Assembly: GCA_002441445.1 (NCBI GenBank)
Contig: DJWC01000035.1
Coordinates: 12,672 to 21,575, forward strand
Length of the DNA: 8,904 nt
Reading direction: 5' to 3'
Source of the DNA: Pusillimonas sp. UBA6240
GTDB taxonomy: Bacteria; Pseudomonadota; Gammaproteobacteria; Burkholderiales; Burkholderiaceae_B
In this document: in pieces, positions 6,810-8,904 of the stretch
Numbering within the stretch: the stretch's first letter is position 1
How the letters are laid out: each line of letters begins with the position of its first letter
The notes under the pieces: model-generated
What the model saw: only the letters and a program-made list of their open reading frames with translations
Databases searched by the model: none
Told to the model about the DNA's origin: nothing
Program-made: the position numbers and the translations under genes

Positions 6810-7483
6810 GGCGATGCGATGCCTTGCGGCGTCAGGACGAAAGCGCGGCTGGCGATGCCGCGCACTTGCACGCGCTGCATGGCGTCGATCGAAACCCGCC
6901 CCTCCGCCAGCCAGCGCACCACTTCGGCATACAGGCGATGCTCGACTCCCAGCAAGCGCGCGGCCAGGTCTTCCGGCGTGTCCCCGGCCAGCACGGGCGC
7001 CGCGCCTTGCGCGATGATGGGGCCATGGTCCAGCACCGGCGTCACGAAATGGACGGTGCAGCCATGCCACTGCACACCCATGGCCAAGGCCTGCTGATGC
7101 GTATGCAAGCCGGGAAAAGCGGGCAGCAGCGAAGGGTGGATGTTGATCAGGCGCCCGTTGTAGCGCTCGACGAATGCGGGCGTCAGGACGCGCATGAAGC
7201 CCGCCAGCAGCACATAGTGCGGCTGATAGGCATCGATGGCGTCGGCCAGCGCCGCATCGAACGCTTCGCGGCTGCCATAGTCCCGATGCGGCACCACCCC
7301 GGTCGGTATGCCGCGCCCGGCGGCCCATTCCAGCCCGGCGGCATCGGCCCGGTTGGCAAGGACGGCGCTGACCGTCGCCGGCAAGCCTTGTTCGCGCACC
7401 GTGTTGACGATGGCCTGCATGTTGGAGCCGCGGCCCGAAATGAGCACGACGATGCGGCAGCCGGAAGAAAAATTAGGGTCCAA
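6794..7483 (-). CDS. purN: Phosphoribosylglycinamide formyltransferase (GART)
   Basis: Transfers the formyl group of 10-formyl-tetrahydrofolate to GAR, the third step of de novo purine synthesis, in the cytoplasm. Numbered from the chosen start, the phosphate-binding loop is SGRGSN (16-21), the folate-side segment is LAGFMRVL (93-100), and the catalytic residues are N114 and H116 in INIHPSLLP and D152 in LDHGPII, matching N106, H108 and D144 of the E. coli enzyme. At 229 residues it is slightly longer than the E. coli protein (212). No ATG exists upstream of the essential loop: the first in-frame ATG is M22, directly after SGRGSN, so the start must be non-ATG. I prefer TTG at 7483, with AGGA ten bases upstream; TTG at 7513 would add ten residues. 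It heads the minus-strand gene run, 48 bp from divergent ribF, and its stop overlaps the next gene. Confidence 0.96.
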   Translation of the reverse strand: MDPNFSSGCRIVVLISGRGSNMQAIVNTVREQGLPATVSAVLANRADAAGLEWAAGRGIPTGVVPHRDYGSREAFDAALADAIDAYQPHYVLLAGFMRVLTPAFVERYNGRLINIHPSLLPAFPGLHTHQQALAMGVQWHGCTVHFVTPVLDHGPIIAQGAAPVLAGDTPEDLAARLLGVEHRLYAEVVRWLAEGRVSIDAMQRVQVRGIASRAFVLTPQGIASPGNSL

Positions 7484-7531
7484 GACAATAAATTCCTGAG
7501 TAGGGCAACACAAAATTGTAAACTCTCGGCT
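7484..7531. promoter_or_regulatory. Divergent purN / ribF promoter region
   Basis: Only 48 AT-rich bases separate the two divergent start codons. For purN, minus-strand TACAAT (7520-7515) matches five of six bases of the -10 consensus and would give a leader of about 25 bases including AGGA (7497-7494); the -35 would lie inside ribF codons and is poor. For ribF, plus-strand TAAACT (7519-7524) is a possible -10 that overlaps the purN one, with no good -35. No PurR-like operator or FMN riboswitch fits here. Confidence 0.45.
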
Positions 7532-8497
7532 GTGAAAACCGCTCCCACCCTATATCGCACCCTGCCCCGCTACGATAGCCGGCGCCCCAGCGCCGTCACC
7601 ATCGGCAACTTCGACGGCGTACATCGCGGCCACCAGGCCATACTGGCGCGCGTGCATGCGCTCGCCGCCGAACGCGGCCTGGCCTCCACCGTCATGACGT
7701 TCGAACCGCATCCGCGCGCCTATTTCGCGCAGCGCGGCCAGCGGCCCGAATTGATGCCCACGCAGATCAGCAGCCTGCGCGACAAGGTCGCGGCCCTGGC
7801 CGAGCATCGCATAGAACAACTGGCCCTGCTGCGCTTCAACCAGGCGCTGGCCGACATGTCGGCGCAGGATTTCATCGAGCACCTGCTCGTCGAAGGCCTG
7901 GACACCCGCTGGCTGCTGGTCGGAGAAGATTTCCGCTACGGCCACAAGCGCAACGGCGACATCGAGCTGCTGCGCCGGTCGGGCCGCCGGTTCGGATTCG
8001 AGGTGGAGACCATCGCCGACATCGCCGACGAGCACGGACACCGCATATCCAGTTCGGAGCTGCGCACTGCGCTGGCGGTGGGCAACCTGGAACGCGCCGA
8101 GCATCTGCTGGGGCATTCCTACCGCATCAGCGGCCATGTGGTGCACGGCCAGAAGCTGGGCCGCAGCATAGGTTATCCGACCCTGAACCTGCGCGTGCCG
8201 GCCCGCTGCGCCCTGCGTTCGGGCGTATATACGGTCAAAGTCCACGGCCTGGGCGACCAGGCCCTGAAAGGCGTCGCCAGCCTGGGCGTGCGTCCCACCG
8301 TCTCGCATGGCGGCCGCCTGTTGCTGGAAGTGCATGTGCTGGACGGCCAGCCGAGCGCTTACGGTAAACTCATATGTGTCGAATTCCTGGATTTCCTGCG
8401 GGACGAAGAAAAATTTCCCGACCTTTCCACCATGATCGCCGCCATCGATAACGATGCGCAGAGCGCTCGCGATTATTTCACCCTCCATGGACTATAG
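7532..8497 (+). CDS. ribF: Bifunctional riboflavin kinase / FAD synthetase
   Basis: Phosphorylates riboflavin to FMN and then adenylylates FMN to FAD. The N-terminal nucleotidyltransferase domain (about 18-180) shows TIGNFDGVHRGH (23-34, with the HxGH-type nucleotide site), MTFEPHP (55-61), GEDFRYGHKRNGD (131-143) and RISSSELR (171-178). The C-terminal kinase domain (about 195-320) shows GRSIGYPTLNL (210-220), where PTLN replaces the commoner PTAN, then GVRPTV (252-257) and the likely catalytic E266 in LLLEVHVLD. The 321-residue length is normal. The start is GTG at 7532: the frame stays open upstream into purN, but no ATG falls between purN and the conserved domain, and the residues after this GTG resemble usual RibF N-termini. 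No Shine-Dalgarno site precedes it. ileS begins inside its last codons, the classical ribF-ileS operon order. Confidence 0.97.
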   Translation: MKTAPTLYRTLPRYDSRRPSAVTIGNFDGVHRGHQAILARVHALAAERGLASTVMTFEPHPRAYFAQRGQRPELMPTQISSLRDKVAALAEHRIEQLALLRFNQALADMSAQDFIEHLLVEGLDTRWLLVGEDFRYGHKRNGDIELLRRSGRRFGFEVETIADIADEHGHRISSSELRTALAVGNLERAEHLLGHSYRISGHVVHGQKLGRSIGYPTLNLRVPARCALRSGVYTVKVHGLGDQALKGVASLGVRPTVSHGGRLLLEVHVLDGQPSAYGKLICVEFLDFLRDEEKFPDLSTMIAAIDNDAQSARDYFTLHGL

Positions 8498-8904
8498 AAA
8501 CACCTTAAATCTGCCCGACACCCCCTTTCCCATGCGCGGCGATCTCGCCAAGCGCGAGCCCGGCTGGGTGGCCGAGTGGGAGGAAAAAAAGGTTTACGCC
8601 GCCATCAGGCGGGCCAGCCAGGGACGCCCGAAATTCATCCTGCACGACGGCCCGCCCTATGCGAACGGCGACATCCATATAGGCCATGCAGTCAACAAGA
8701 TACTGAAAGACATCATCGTCAAGAGCCGCGCGATGGCGGGCTACGACGCGGTCTACGTGCCGGGCTGGGATTGCCACGGCATGCCCATCGAGATCCAGAT
8801 CGAAAAGAAGTACGGCAAGCATTTGCCGGTGGCCGAGGTCCAGTCCAGGGCCCGCGCCTACGCCCGCGAGCAGATCGATCGCCAGCGCAAGGACTTCAAG
8901 CGCC
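8487..8904 (+). CDS. ileS: Isoleucine-tRNA ligase, N-terminal part (3' end missing)
   Basis: Class I aminoacyl-tRNA synthetase that charges tRNA-Ile. The 139 visible residues cover the start of the catalytic Rossmann fold: the opening DYRNTLNLPDTPFPMRGDLA, LHDGPPYANG (52-61), the HIGH ATP-binding motif (64-67) and YVPGWDCHGMPIE (90-102). The opening matches E. coli IleS, which supports the ATG at 8487. This start lies in a different frame inside the end of ribF, overlapping it by 11 bases, with no Shine-Dalgarno site of its own, so its translation probably depends on ribF. The editing domain, KMSKS motif and C-terminal zinc-binding region lie beyond the window. The frame is open to the last base, with no sign of damage. 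Confidence 0.97.
   Translation, partial: MDYRNTLNLPDTPFPMRGDLAKREPGWVAEWEEKKVYAAIRRASQGRPKFILHDGPPYANGDIHIGHAVNKILKDIIVKSRAMAGYDAVYVPGWDCHGMPIEIQIEKKYGKHLPVAEVQSRARAYAREQIDRQRKDFKR

Noticed and set aside
5610..7097. 495-codon open frame opposite the methyltransferase and purN
   Set aside because: It spans the boundary of two well-supported genes on the other strand and encodes no recognisable domain.
7485..7519. Inverted repeat ACAAT / ATTGT in the divergent spacer, as a possible operator
   Set aside because: The arms are five bases and 25 bases apart in AT-rich DNA, which is expected by chance, and it matches no known operator.
6824..7531. Upstream extension of the ribF frame into purN, giving a 557-residue protein
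   Set aside because: The extra residues are antisense to purN and resemble no domain; RibF proteins begin near the GTG at 7532.
7550..8488. 312-codon minus-strand open frame opposite ribF
   Set aside because: Shadow of ribF, whose conserved motifs are on the plus strand.
8505..8822. 105-codon minus-strand open frame opposite ileS
   Set aside because: The plus strand here encodes the HIGH motif and N-terminus of IleS, so the antisense frame is not a gene.

Overview
The window is a GC-rich, gene-dense chromosomal stretch from a betaproteobacterium, most likely of the Alcaligenaceae (Bordetella / Achromobacter-like). This assignment rests on codon and GC character, the close match of each protein to proteobacterial housekeeping families, and the ribF-ileS order. 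It is inference, because no search was possible. No RNA genes, CRISPR arrays, insertion sequences, prophage genes or integration sites were found.

Layout. (1) Positions 1-1136, plus strand: the C-terminal part of an ABC-F ATPase of the YheS type, cut by the window edge. (2) Positions 1137-1289: a short convergent spacer with one imperfect hairpin and no gene. (3) Positions 1290-7483, minus strand: a five-gene run, read from right to left as purN, an RsmB/NOP-family RNA m5C methyltransferase, a membrane fatty-acid desaturase, the DNA helicase uvrD, and a small DUF1330 protein. Two junctions (purN/methyltransferase and desaturase/uvrD) are 4-base ATGA stop-start overlaps. The methyltransferase/desaturase gap is 93 bp of AT-rich DNA that may hold a promoter. 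The uvrD/DUF1330 gap is 64 bp. (4) Positions 7484-7531: a 48-bp divergent spacer that must serve both purN and ribF. (5) Positions 7532-8904, plus strand: ribF, then ileS starting inside the end of ribF (11-bp overlap). This is the start of the widespread ribF-ileS operon, and ileS runs off the window.

The genes do not form one dedicated pathway. They cover purine synthesis (PurN), flavin cofactor synthesis (RibF), translation (IleS, YheS, the RNA methyltransferase), membrane lipid unsaturation (desaturase) and DNA repair (UvrD). The minus-strand run looks like two coupled pairs that may share transcription.

I found no convincing new multi-gene system. The points most worth a second look are the desaturase C-terminal region, whose residue pattern recalls the end of ISL3-type transposases; the desaturase-uvrD translational coupling; a roughly 50-residue Gly/Ala/Pro-rich insertion in UvrD; the disordered basic tail on the methyltransferase; and the non-ATG starts around a very short divergent spacer.
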